A DNA stretch of 64,000 bases, taken from Meghimatium bilineatum (Eukaryota > Mollusca > Gastropoda > Stylommatophora > Philomycidae). The notes under the pieces were generated by a model. The model had not been told where the DNA came from. It searched no databases and worked only from the letters and a program-made list of their open reading frames with translations. The position numbers and the translations under genes were made by a program. Location of the stretch: positions 36,624,071 to 36,688,070 of the forward strand of contig CM067306.1 of NCBI GenBank assembly GCA_034231615.1. Direction: 5' to 3'. Every line of letters starts with the position of its first letter. The stretch's first letter is position 1. Below are positions 22,775 to 34,229 of this stretch, one piece after another.

Positions 22775-22965
22775 ATCTTGTAGCCAAATTTACCAGCAGA
22801 AAGGAAATATAGTTTCAGGTGATATGTTTTTGCCAAAGAAAAATGACACTGTGAAGAAAAATGTTTTTGCCAATGACACTTGCATGGAAAAGTAAGTTAC
22901 AGGTGTTATATGCTTAACAAGATCTTTTTGATGGGATAACACCTGGATGGACATTTTTCAGGTGT

Positions 22966-25274
22966 CACTGTCATCTTTTTGATAAGAACTTTCTAATGTT
23001 CAGTATACAATATCTAGATTGAAAGATAAGTTACAGGTGTTATATTCTTGACAAGAACTTTCTAATGTTCAGTATACAATATCTAGATTGAAAGTTAAGT
23101 TACAGGTGTTATATTCTTGATAAGAACTTTCTGATGTTCAGTATACAATATCTAGATTGAAAGATAAGTTACAGGTGTTATATTCTTGATAAGAACTTTC
23201 TAATGTTCAGTATACAATATCTAGATTGAAAGATAAGTTACAGGTGTTATATTCTTGATAAGAACTTTCTAATGTTCAGTATACAATATCTAGATTGAAA
23301 GATAAGTTACAGGTGTTATATTCTTGATAAGAACTTTCTAATGTTCAGTATACAATATCTAGATTGAAAGTTAAGTTACAGGTGTTATATTCTTGACAAG
23401 AACTTTCTAATGTTCAGTATACAATATCTAGATTGAAAGATAAGTTACAGGTGTTATATTCTTGATAAGAACTTTCTAATGTTCAGTATACAATATCTAG
23501 ATTGAAAGATAAGTTACAGGTGTTATATTCTTGATAAGAACTTTCTGATGTTCAGTATACAATATCTAGATTGAAAGATAAGTTACAGGTGTTATATTCT
23601 TGATAAGAACTTTCTAATGTTCAGTATACAATATCTAGATTGAAAGATAAGTTACAGGTGTTATATTCTTGACAAGAACTTTCTAATGTTCAGTATACAA
23701 TATCTAGATTGAAAGATAAGTTACAGGTGTTATATTCTTGATAAGAACTTTCTAATGTTCAGTATACAATATCTAGATTGAAAGATAAGTTACAGGTGTT
23801 ATATTCTTGATAAGAACTTTCTGATGTTCAGTATACAATATCTAGATTGAAAGATAAGTTACAGGTGTTATATTCTTGATAAGAACTTTCTAATGTTCAG
23901 TATACAATATCTAGATTGAAAGATAAGTTACAGGTGTTATCTTCTTGATAAGAACTTTCTAATGTTCAGTATACAATATCTAGATTGAAAGATAAGTTAC
24001 AGGTGTTATATTCTTGATAAGAACTTTCTGATGTTCAGTATACAATATCTAGATTGAAAGATAAGTTACAGGTGTTATCTTCTTGATAAGAACTTTCTAA
24101 TGTTCAGTATACAATATCTAGATTGAAAGATAAGTTACAGGTGTTATCTTCTTGATAAGAACTTTCTGATGTTCAGTATACAATATCTAGATTGAAAGAT
24201 AAGTTACAGGTGTTATATTCTTGATAAGAACTTTCTAATGTTCAGTATACAATATCTAGATTGAAAGATAAGTTACAGGTGTTATCTTCTTGATAAGAAC
24301 TTTCTGATGTTCAGTATACAATATCTAGATTGAAAGTTAAGTTACAGGTGTTATATTCTTGATAAGAACTTTCTAATGTTCAGTATACAATATCTAGATT
24401 GAAAGTTAAGTTACAGGTGTTATATTCTTGATAAGAACTTTCTAATGTTCAGTATACAATATCTAGATTGAAAGTTAAGTTACAGGTGTTATATTCTTGA
24501 TAAGAACTTTCTAATGTTCAGTATACAATATCTAGATTGAAAGTTAAGTTACAGGTGTTATATTCTTGATAAGAACTTTCTAATGTTCAGTATACAATAT
24601 CTAGATTGAAAGTTAAGTTACAGGTGTTATATTCTTGATAAGAACTTTCTAATGTTCAGTATACAATATCTAGATTGAAAGTTAAGTTACAGGTGTTATA
24701 TTCTTGACAAGAACTTTCTAATGTTCAGTATACAATATCTAGATTGAAAGTTAAGTTACAGGTGTTATATTCTTGATAAGAACTTTCTAATGTTCAGTAT
24801 ACAATATCTAGATTGAAAGTTAAGTTACAGGTGTTATATTCTTGATAAGAACTTTCTAATGTTCAGTATACAATATCTAGATTGAAAGTTAAGTTACAGG
24901 TGTTATATTCTTGATAAGAACTTTCTAATGTTCAGTATACAATATCTAGATTGAAAGATAAGTTACAGGTGTTATATTCTTGACAAGAACTTTCTAATGT
25001 TCAGTATACAATATCTAGATTGAAAGTTAAGTTACAGGTGTTATATTCTTGATAAGAACTTTCTAATGTTCAGTATACAATATCTAGATTGAAAGTTAAG
25101 TTACAGGTGTTATATTCTTGATAAGAACTTTCTAATGTTCAGTATACAATATCTAGATTGAAAGATAAGTTACAGATGTTATATTCTTGATAAGAACTTT
25201 CTAATGTTCAGTATACAATATCTAGATTGAAAGTTAAGTTACAGGTGTTATCTTCTTGATAAGAACTTTCTAAT
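22966..25274. repeat. 69-bp satellite array, about 33 units
   Basis: The unit can be written from ATTGAAAGATAAGTTACAGG through TTCTTGATAAGAACTTTC to GTATACAATATCTAG. TCTAGATTGA occurs at 23013 and at 25221, exactly 32 x 69 bp later, so I see no net indel across 2.2 kb. Units differ at a few diagnostic sites: GATAAG/GTTAAG, TATATTC/TATCTTC, GATAAG/GACAAG, CTAATG/CTGATG. Degenerate half-units lie on both edges (22870-22965, 25275-25345). Confidence 0.97.
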
Positions 25275-25389
25275 GTTTCTTAGATTGTGTATATGATACC
25301 TGGATGGAAAGTTAAGTTACAGGTGTTATCTTCTGGACAAGAAGAATTTTCTGAGTCTCATATGAAAGGTTGACTGAAACAACACATAG

Positions 25390-26060
25390 TTATTCATTGG
25401 ATCATCGTCACTGCACTTCGGACAAGTCCATAGGTGCTAAGATCTCTCCTTGAGTGTAGCTGCCATTACACGTTGACTGGTGGTACCAGTACACAGTTGA
25501 TTGACCATTATTCTTTCTTGCCCACAAAACCGCTCCTTTCTAGTGACACCACATTTCAAACCAAATTCCTTTATTCTAGTCATGGAACAAGAGTCATTGT
25601 CACTTATACAGTCATTTGCTCATGCGTTTTCCATAGGGCGTTCAAAATGTCTGCTCGATCCATCGCTCCACCAATAGCCGTAGCACTGTGTGCTATAAGA
25701 CCTATCTGCTCTCTCATTACTCCGGACTCCCACATGCCCCGGCACAAAAATGAAAGTAACTTTATGCATACAGAAATTCTTCACTGCATCCAGCCACTGT
25801 TCCCGAATGTATCCCGCCTGAACTTTCACAATCATGCTCATTGAGTTACTGAGTATGCAGACCCATTGAAAAAATTTGGTTACAGTCAAAATCTCCATTG
25901 TCATGCTGCTTGTTGTCTGAGCGAATGCACCACTTTCCTCTCTGTTGGTTTCCCCCCACCTGTGAGCCGTGAAGGCCCAAGCACTTCTGATGTGTCTCTC
26001 AACCGACCCACCTGTATAAAAAATCATATCACCTTCCCTGGAATTTTCACAGATTAGAGC
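25390..26060 (-). pseudogene. RNase H relic, most complete copy (copy 3)
   Basis: The reverse frame 25620-26027 covers most of an RNase HI domain. FYTGGS at the N-terminus stands for the usual FTDGS, so the first catalytic Asp is changed to Gly. TTSSMTMEILTV carries the catalytic Glu. CILSNSMSMI holds Asn where the third Asp (TDS) is expected, and FIFVPGHVGVRSNERAD is well kept. A frameshift follows, then AMDRADILNAL in another frame and HLWTCPKCSDDDP near 25395-25430. Two of the catalytic carboxylates are replaced and frames are broken, so it is inactive. It abuts the 69-bp satellite. Confidence 0.8.
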
Positions 26061-26089
26061 GAGTACGGTTGCAAAGGGAATGCATTGCT

Positions 26090-27110
26090 CTAGGCGGACC
26101 CAGGGTTAGCAGATAACCAAGATCCCAAATTTACCTCCTCGCGGTGCACCCTGGTAACAGAAAACAGCAGCTCAAGCTGATTCTGGCCAAATCATTTGGG
26201 GATCGTGTCCGAGAATGTGGAGGAAGCAGATGGAAAGAGATTTGACTGCAAAAGAGACAGACAATATCTCCGACACCATTTGCATCACCACATACAGCAA
26301 CACTGTCGATATACAGTGATGCCTGTTAGTCCATTGAGAACATTGGAGTGGCGGCCAATGTAAAAGGCACGTAAAGACAGTTGCATGTAGAGAAACAAAT
26401 ATATGTCATTATGAGTACAATGACATAATGAAAGGGCAGAACAGCGCAAACTGCAAATGAAAAGTGAAACGTTCCTAGGGAAGGGGAACTATAAGCTCTG
26501 TTAGCTCGAGGCAAGCTTCTAGTTACCTGTGATCCTTATAAGCAGAGACCCAGACCCAATCGTGGGCGCTCGGAAAAGCAAGAAGACCTAAACCAACTCT
26601 AATGTCGAGCCTTCCTATACCGGAAATATGCTCGCGAAGAGAAAGAGTTCCGAACCTGATGGTTTTAGGCAAGAAGGGGACAACGATGGCAGTCCTGGCC
26701 CAACTCTACTGTCAAGATTTCCTATACCGGAAATACACTTGCAGAGAGAAAGGGTTCAGTACCTGATGGGCTCAGGCACAAAAGGGACAACGTTTTAGCC
26801 CTGGCCCAACTCTATTGTCAAGCTTTCCTATACCGGAAATACACTTGCAGAGAGAAAGGGTTCAGTACCTGATGGGCTCAGGCGCTATTGGGACACGGTA
26901 GCTCAGCTCGAGAACGCCTTGCTCTCAAACGCGTGGTGTGAGACTCATACTTGTGCGAGGGGCTCACGATGTCTGTGAACGACGCCTCGGGTAGGAGGGC
27001 GAATGAGCCAGAGTCCAACTCTTCTGGCGAGTTCTTCCTCATACGGAACCAGGCTCGCGGATGAGAAAAGGTTCAGTACCCGATGGACACAGGCAGAGTT
27101 CGTCCAATTG
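26090..27110 (+). mobile_element. element E copy 2 with internal ~112-bp tandem repeats
   Basis: The blocks CAGGGTTAGCAGATAACCAA, TTTGGGGATCGTGTCC and TGTGGAGGAAGCAGATGG match copy 1 (13470-14145, minus). From about 26590 a unit containing CCAACTCTACTGTCAAG, TTCCTATACCGGAAATACAC and AGGGTTCAGTACCTGATGGG is present three times at ~112-bp spacing. A diverged fourth is near 27020-27090. Copy 1 has only one such unit, so the array grew in this copy. The whole stretch is more GC-rich than the window. No protein is recognised. Confidence 0.6.
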
Positions 27111-27675
27111 CACGAGATGGGTTTATAGATGGTGGAGCACCTCATGCCAGATAGATGCGCTCGACAAGCGTCTTGGCGAAGAGGCACTACACACCAGCGT
27201 GCCCGGCGACAGATACACAGGCTGTCACGGACTAGGGACCATACCCGAAATAAAGGAATGACGAAAACGGATGTACTGGACCTCGGACGTCCTGACCACA
27301 AGTGGCCAACCGGGGTGCAAATAATCACAGTTCTACTGTGGAACTTGCAGCACAACGTACTTCATGCTCCCTGGCGGAAATCACACAAAATATTCATTGT
27401 GGTTATTTGAGAGTGAACGCTGAAGAAGAAGAGCAAGTACCTCCAACTCCACCACGGTCGGACACCATTCCCTGCATTCTCTATTGAGTGTTATTATTAC
27501 TTTGAAGGATGTTGGACAATCTAAGGGACCATGACTCCATTCGGCACCAGGTAGCACATCTTTCAATCTGCATACCCTCTGTATAATATCCTCTGTGCGC
27601 CCCTTCCACGACGTACCTCTCTTAAGTCGACTGCCTTTCACTTTGAGAATTTAAATAACACATGACTATGCTCAA
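27110..27675. other. GC-richer sequence with unrecognised frames
   Basis: Overlapping open frames on both strands (27129-27410 plus, 26945-27355 minus, 27381-27641 minus) have no motif I can name. A short SINE-A-like phrase (GAGTGAACGCTGAAGAAGAA) sits at about 27411. It may be the downstream part of element E. Confidence 0.35.
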
Positions 27676-27679
27676 TCAA

Positions 27680-28860
27680 TCCATGGCATAGGTGATCATG
27701 TTTCTCCATGACTCTCTGTCTCTTGTGTTGTCAATTTGCTTGGTTGATGAACTTCTACCGTGCCACAATACTAGTCCATCTAGCAACTTTTCTCTTTGTC
27801 ATCCCTTATCTCTTCTCCCCTTGATCTTTCCAGTGGTTATTAAGTCTTCAAGCTGTGTTCTTCTCAGCATATAGAAATCTTAACTGTCTGCCCCTAATGT
27901 TTGATATGATTGATCTTTTTACATCAGCATCAATGAGAACCTCTGCCTTAGTTTTCTTAGCTGTCCATGGTATTTTCATCATTCATCTTAGAGACCATAT
28001 CTCTGTAGCCTATAATTCGCTTTGAATTTTTTTGTTTACAGTCCATGCTTCACATCCATAAAAAATAATTGGTTCGATATAACATCTCAGCACTCAAATT
28101 CGGGTCTGCATTGATAGTCTTCCAATGCACAAAATGGTTCTTATTTTTTGGAGTGTTGATTTGGCTTAGGCTGTTCAGCTCTTTATCTCACTTGAGCATC
28201 TACCTTCTGATGTAAACAGGGTGCCAAGATATTTTACTTTTTCAATTTATATTAATTTTGTGTTGTTAATTACTATGTTGCATCTTGGTGGTTTATGTCT
28301 CTTTGAGACAACCATTATTTCTGTTTTCTTGTTTGAACTGACGCCTTTGTTTTCACATACTTTCTTTCACTACTTACAGGGCTCGTAGTTCCTGTTCGCT
28401 TCCTGCGATCAGTACTGTGTCGTCAGCATATCTCAAGTTATTTATATTGCATCCTCCCACTGTTATTCCTGGCATATCTTCTATATTTCGCATAATGTAT
28501 TATGTATACAGGGAGAAAAGATCCGGTGACATTACACAACCTTGCCTGACACCCATTTCTATCTTTTGAAATCTACCTATGGTGTTATTAACTATCATCA
28601 CAGCCGTTTGTTTCCAATACATATTTCTTACTATATTTAGATCTCTACCATCAACGTTAAGATTTTCTAGCAGTTTTACAATCTCTGAATTCTTCACTTT
28701 GTCAAATGCTTTGCTGTAATCTATGAAGCACAGATAAAGGTCTCGTTGTACTTCTATGGCCCTCTCTATTAATGCCTTTTCCTTCTACAAATCTGAATTG
28801 TTCTTCTGCTATCTCTGGTTTTATTATCTGACTATGCTACTTGACATTTACATTTGAATT
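27680..28860 (-). pseudogene. degenerate antisense LINE, RT to 3' end
   Basis: Reading the minus strand from 28780, I find FIDYSKAFDKVKNSEIV-type RT sequence, VRNMYWKQTAVMI and MGVRQGCVMSPDLFSLYT. After a stop comes ITVGGCNINNLRYADDTVLI (catalytic YADD). After many stops come LITTGKIKGRRD-like and TRDRESWRNMITYAMD-like C-terminal segments. The order is that of a single insertion on the minus strand. The end is GGATTGATTGAGC, matching the 3' tails at 15494 and 47430. The RT motifs survive but the reading frame does not. Confidence 0.75.
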
Positions 28861-28869
28861 AATTTCTGA

Positions 28870-30175
28870 AAATACTCTGGTAACAAAAAATACATCAAAC
28901 ATGACTCATGTGTTGTTGCTGAACCAGAACTGAATAAAGATAATGATACAGTACTTAAGGGTCACTTGTGACAAGATAAAAGGAAGCACAAAATGTATCT
29001 ACTACTGTACTCTGATGTTCTCAGACACAAATCAACATGTATGATAGAATTGCAACAAAACTAATGAATCAAAGAAGTTTCAAAAGTTGGGTTTTCTTGG
29101 ATGACAAAAACTCATAGATCTATATCAGCCTATCAAATACACGCATGCACACACACATAAAAATAGATAATAGGGTCCTTTCCCAGATTTTGGGCCTACA
29201 TTGTAAATGAAACGTGAAACAAACTAAATGTTCCCAAAAAGGGAGACAACACAGTTCATCTTATTCATATTTCTGATTATTTTTCTGGCATTGAAAACTA
29301 AACGATAACCCAGTGTTTATCCTTAACTCACCAGGCACAATACTTTTTCATACCTCTTTGAGCTAAAATATAGCGAGTGTAAACAAATGTTATGTTATTC
29401 ACCCGGCAATTAACCGAGGAAATAAAAGTAGACCTAATTACTAAATTTTGCACCCGTTTCCGCTAGTGTTTACAACTAAATAGAATGCGTTAGAAATTAG
29501 TTATGACTGTACAACCGCCGATACAATTATTCTAAATTGCAACATTTCCGAGGATTTTATTTTGTAAATTAATATTTCTTTTGCGTAGCCGCCAGTATTA
29601 AGCAGCAGAGTAATCTATGCCTAATAAGCGGCATTCTATCCCGGATTGAGTGTATCGAAGGTTTTCACAGAAATTCTAAGTCTAGTTGATAATGTTAGTT
29701 CACAATTTATCTCACATACAAATTACATCATTATATTATTTAGTGGCCATTCCTTTATTTTCACACACAAAAATATATACGTAGCTTTAAAACAAACAAG
29801 TTATTGCATTTTCCAAATACCCTCCATAAAATAAATAATTCATGTGAGTAAAGGTAGGACAAAAATAGAATGCAATGGCAGGCGGAAATTACTCAATTTT
29901 AATGCGCAGTGGTCATGGTTAACAGTCGTGTTCTTACCATGACCGTAGTAAATCATGTTTCCCGTGTCTCTTTTTGCTTCTGGGAACACTAATTGCAAAG
30001 GTAATAATGATATTTTCGATTGGAGCCGAATTATCGATCGGATCCCAATTATGGCAGTCTCTGTAACTAGGAATACAGCGGTCGAAATTACTATAAAATA
30101 CGGATCGGCACAGATTTATTTAAAAGTGTGAAAATATGCCAGACAACTGGGAAAGGACCGATAATAGTTACGTAA
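28870..30175. other. long intergenic stretch, nothing recognised
   Basis: No repeats, RT motifs or splice-like exons seen. It is one of the few stretches here that may be single-copy. Confidence 0.4.
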
Positions 30176-30179
30176 TTGT

Positions 30180-30322
30180 TGCTGTGATATAAAATAAAAT
30201 GGCGACACAACACATTTCTATTCTCTGGACAGAGTCCTGCTTGAAATCTAAGAGGACCGTGGTCCTGCTGAAAAGGAGATCCAGCGGGAGTTTGAGAATG
30301 AACGCTGAAGAAGAAGAATGAA
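30180..30322 (+). repeat. SINE-A copy with (GAA)n tail
   Basis: AAAATGGCGACACAACACAT, TTCTATTCTCTGGACAGAGT, GGACCGTGGTCCTGCTG and GCGGGAGTTTGAGAATGAAC, ending GCTGAAGAAGAAGAATG. A well-preserved copy. Confidence 0.75.
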
Positions 30323-30474
30323 TCAATTACGCATGGATTAAAAGTAATGATGTCACAATGGCGTCTCTGCTCTAAGAAGGATTTATTTGCTATAAGTTTA
30401 CACACTGGAACTGAAAGGCATCAAAAGTATCATAACACACTGACTTACACTTTGTGGTACCTTTCAATGCAAAT

Positions 30475-30793
30475 ATGGATCTAGCATGGTCTGAGCATGG
30501 AAACCTAACTGAAGCTATACCATGCAGTCCTTCTGTTATCACTGCTTCATCAACATACAAGAGACAGCAGAATTACCGTGATGGGTTGACTTGTCATGGT
30601 CATCACAAAATTGGGAAGTCTGTTGAAGACCTGACTGATAGTAAGTAGGACTAAGCGATTTTATTTTCATCAAGTAGAGTAGCTCACTCACGTTTCAATA
30701 AAAGCTCTGGAATTTTAATCAGCCCAAAAGAGTTGTCACTCCAAATTTGTGGAAAATTTCAAAATCTCAATTCCTGGACAGAGCCTGCTGTGA
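30475..30793 (+). CDS. candidate two-exon small gene (weak)
   Basis: The ATG at 30475 has A at -3 and G at +4. The frame runs to 30640, where GTAAGT (30641-30646) is a consensus donor. An acceptor at 30721-30722 (TTTTAATCAG) starts a second exon whose phase matches; it runs to a TGA at 30791-30793. The predicted protein is about 80 residues, including YRDGLTCHGHHKIGKSVED and, after the junction, SKFVENFKISIPGQSLL. I recognise no domain. Another open stretch, 30960-31115, reads GEAPFHVIGELHKLVPKSLQ before a second GTAAGT. It could belong to the same locus. There is no independent support, so treat it as a hypothesis. Confidence 0.25.
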
Positions 30794-31299
30794 GCGCACA
30801 GTCGTCTGTAAACAGTCAGGTGTGTTGTGTCCTTTTTCTTGATGGAGAACTATATCCACTCGAGATTTACAAATTTATATCCTGCATATTATTGTTATAT
30901 CATCATCATAGACCTGAAAACCATCCATCATGACCCCATTATTAGTAATCATGCTGTAAAACATTGGGGAAACCTTGACTGGGGAAGCCCCTTTTCATGT
31001 CATTGGTGAATTGCATAAACTAGTTCCTAAAAGTCTCCAGAAAATAATCACTCATAAAGAAAATGAAAATGTGTATATAAGGAAAAACACCCTCTGTACT
31101 CACTCTCTATTGTATGTAAGTGTAAAATTAGTCATTAATTTTCACATTGTTCTATTTTCTGAATGTGCTTTTGATAATACAGGTACTGGCTGGTTTTTTA
31201 GTCCCCTGAAATTTGAAGTCAGAATAACTCATACTAATTAATTATGTAGTTTTCTTGTGTCTATCTACATCTTGTTTTGTGCAGCCTTGTTTGTTTGTC

Positions 31300-31450
31300 A
31301 GTTAGTTAATTAGTCACTGGATCATCGTCACTGCACTCCGGACAAGTCCATAGGGGCTCAGATCTCTCCTTGTGTGTTTCAGCCATTACACGTTGACTGA
31401 CGGTCCCAGTAAGCTGTTAATTGACCCTCATTCTTTCTCACCCACGGAAG
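31300..31450 (-). pseudogene. RNase H element C-terminal fragment (copy 4)
   Basis: The reverse strand reads RSEPLWTCPECSDDDP near 31320-31370, the family C-x2-C tail. About 140 bp is nearly identical to 25390-25510. The fragment stops where the 64-bp satellite begins. Confidence 0.7.
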
Positions 31451-31496
31451 TTTTTCTGTGTCTGCTCTAAGCATCAGTCTGCTAATATTTGTTTTT

Positions 31497-32966
31497 GAAG
31501 TCATAATTCAACAGTCTGCATAAATCTAGCATCATATGAGTCTATAGGAACTCTTGCTAGGATGTCATAATTCAACAGTCTGCATAAATCTAGCATCATA
31601 TGAGTCTATAGGAACTCTTGCTAGGATGTCATAATTCAACAGTCTGCATAAATCTAGCATCATATGAGTCTATAGGAACTCTTGCTAGGATGTCATAATT
31701 CAACAGTCTGCATAAATCTAGCATCATATGAGTCTATAGGAACTCTTGCTAGGATGTCATAATTCAACAGTCTGCATAAATCTAGCATCATATGAGTCTA
31801 TAGGAACTCTTGCTAGGATGTCATAATTCAACAGTCTGCATAAATCTAGCATCATATGAGTCTATAGGAACTCTTGCTAGGATGTCATAATTCAACAGTC
31901 TGCATAAATCTAGCATCATATGAGTCTATAGGAACTCTTGCTAGGATGTCATAATTCAACAGTCTGCATAAATCTAGCATCATATGAGTCTATAGGAACT
32001 CTTGCTAGGATGTCATAATTCAACAGTCTGCATAAATCTAGCATCATATGAGTCTATAGGAACTCTTGCTAGGATGTCATAATTCAACAGTCTGCATAAA
32101 TCTAGCATCATATGAGTCTATAGGAACTCTTGCTAGGATGTCATAATTCAACAGTCTGCATAAATCTAGCATCATATGAGTCTATAGGAACTCTTGCTAG
32201 GATGTCATAATTCAACAGTCTGCATAAATCTAGCATCATATGAGTCTATAGGAACTCTTGCTAGGATGTCATAACTCAACAGTCTGCATAAATCTAGCAT
32301 CATATGAGTCTATAGGAACTCTTGCTAGGATGTCATAATTCAACAGTCTGCATAAATCTAGCATCATATGAGTCTATAGGAACTCTTGCTAGGATGTCAT
32401 AATTCAACAGTCTGCATAAATCTAGCATCATATGAGTCTATAGGATCTCTTGCTAGGATGTCATAATTCAACAGTCTGCATAAATCTAGCATCATATGAG
32501 TCTATAGGAACTCTTGCTAGGATGTCATAATTCAACAGTCTGCATAAATCTAGCATCATATGAGTCTATAGGAACTCTTGCTAGGATGTCATAACTCAAC
32601 AGTCTGCATAAATCTAGCATCATATGAGTCTATAGGAACTTTTGCTAGGATGTCATAATTCAACAGTCTGCATAAATCTAGCATCATGAGTCTATAGGAA
32701 CTTTTGCTAGGATGTCATAATTCAACAGTCTGCATAAATCTAGCATCATATGAGTCTATAGGAACTTTTGCTAGGATGTCATAATTCAACAGTCTGCATA
32801 AATCTAGCATCATATGAGTCTATAGGAACACTTGCTAGGATGTCATAATTCAACAGTCTGCATAAATCTAGCATCATATGAGTCTATAGGAACTTTTGCT
32901 AGGATGTCATAATTCAACAGTCTGCATAAATCTAGCATCATATGAGTCTATAGGAACTTTTGCTAG
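31497..32966. repeat. 64-bp satellite array, 23 units
   Basis: The unit runs GATGTCATAATTCAACAGTC, TGCATAAATCTAGCATCATA, TGAGTCTATAGGAACTCTTG, CTAG. Period is 64 bp from 31497 on. Most units are identical; one, near 32688, lacks 2 bp (CATCATGAGTC). Variants ACTTTTGC cluster in the last third, from about 32640. This gradient suggests spread from one side. Confidence 0.97.
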
Positions 32967-33084
32967 GATGGATGAAATGTATCAAGGTAGGAAAACTATC
33001 AGCAAGCAAGAATTCATTTACAGGAATATATTGAGAAGCTATGTTACTGTATAGAACTGTTAACTAACTAATGCAACAACTAAA

Positions 33085-33675
33085 TGTCTGAACCTCTATG
33101 AACAATTACTTCATGTATGAACCTATAGTAACAATTACTTGATGTCTCTGAACCTCCAGGAACAATTACTTGATGTCTCTAAACCTCCAGGAACAATTAC
33201 TTGATGTCTCTAAACCTCCATGAACAATTACATAATGTCTGAACCTCTAGGAACAATTACTTAATGTCTCTGTGCCTCAAGGAACAATTATTTGATGCCT
33301 CTGAACCTCCAGGAACAATTACTTGATGCCTGAAACTCCAGGAACAACTACTTGATGTCTATGAACCTCTAGGAACAATTACTTGATGTCTGAATGAGCC
33401 TCTATGAACAATTACTTGATGTCTGAACCTCTAGAAAGAACTGGTTGATGTCTTTAAAGCTTCAGTATCCGGTAACAATTACTTGATGTCTATAAACCTC
33501 TATGAACAATTGCTTGATGCCTCTAAACTTCCAGGAACATTTTTTAATGTCTGAACCTCTAGGAACAATAACTGATGTATAAGCCTTCAAGAACAACTAA
33601 TTGATGTCTCTAAACCCCCAGGAACATTTATTTGATGTCTGAACCTACAGGAACAATTACTTGATATCTCCAAAC
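33085..33675. repeat. ~31-bp minisatellite, about 18-20 units
   Basis: GTCTCTGAACCTCCAGGAAC plus AATTACTTGAT recurs with period 25-33 bp. It is much more diverged than the 64-bp array and has many indels. Confidence 0.85.
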
Positions 33676-33750
33676 ATCCACTGAAATGCATAGTGACAGT
33701 GGTAGGCAATCTGTGGTTAATGACATGAAGATGTTGGTAGAAATGGTCAC

Positions 33751-34140
33751 TTAGTTTTTTTTGACAGCTTCACCTATGTATTTCATGTCACAGCATTTAC
33801 AAATGGTAACATAAATGGTGTTACATGATTTACACTTGTTTATTGGCTTGGCTGCATGTTGTAAATTCTCTCGCCATGATACCATGATAAATTTGTCCTC
33901 ACTTTTCATCCCCATAACTCTACTATCCATGGAATCTTGTTCAAACATTATCCCTTTCTCCAGTCTGACCCTCAAACTCATGCCATTTTCAAACACTTTC
34001 TCTAGTTTCCTATAGATCTTAATATAAGTCTTAATGACATCTTGCTCCACAGTCACCTCAGAGCTACTGTTTAAGACCATTTTAACAAAGTTTGTTGTAG
34101 ATGCCGGCGATGTTACACATGTGCCTATGTGGTGCAGATT
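33751..34140 (-). pseudogene. possible GIY-YIG fragment of a Penelope-like element
   Basis: A 109-codon reverse frame ends CKSCNTIYVTICKCCDMKYI followed by GEAVKKN. Spaced cysteines before IY...C-x-x-C-x-x-x-YIGE resemble the zinc-binding linker and start of the GIY-YIG endonuclease of Penelope-like retroelements (CxxC...VIYxIxCxxCxxxYVGE). The rest of the endonuclease is missing, because a stop follows at once. The upstream frame is not recognisable as reverse transcriptase. The call rests on this one block. Confidence 0.35.
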
Positions 34141-34229
34141 CGCTCCGAGTCATTTCCTAAGGCCACTTTCACTATCGACAATGTCTTTACAAGTAAATCT
34201 CATAACATTTACATATCATTTGTAAACAT

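Noticed and set aside
31497..32966. CRISPR-like regular repeat array
   Set aside because: Units are contiguous 64-bp repeats without unique spacers, in a eukaryotic sequence; it is a satellite.
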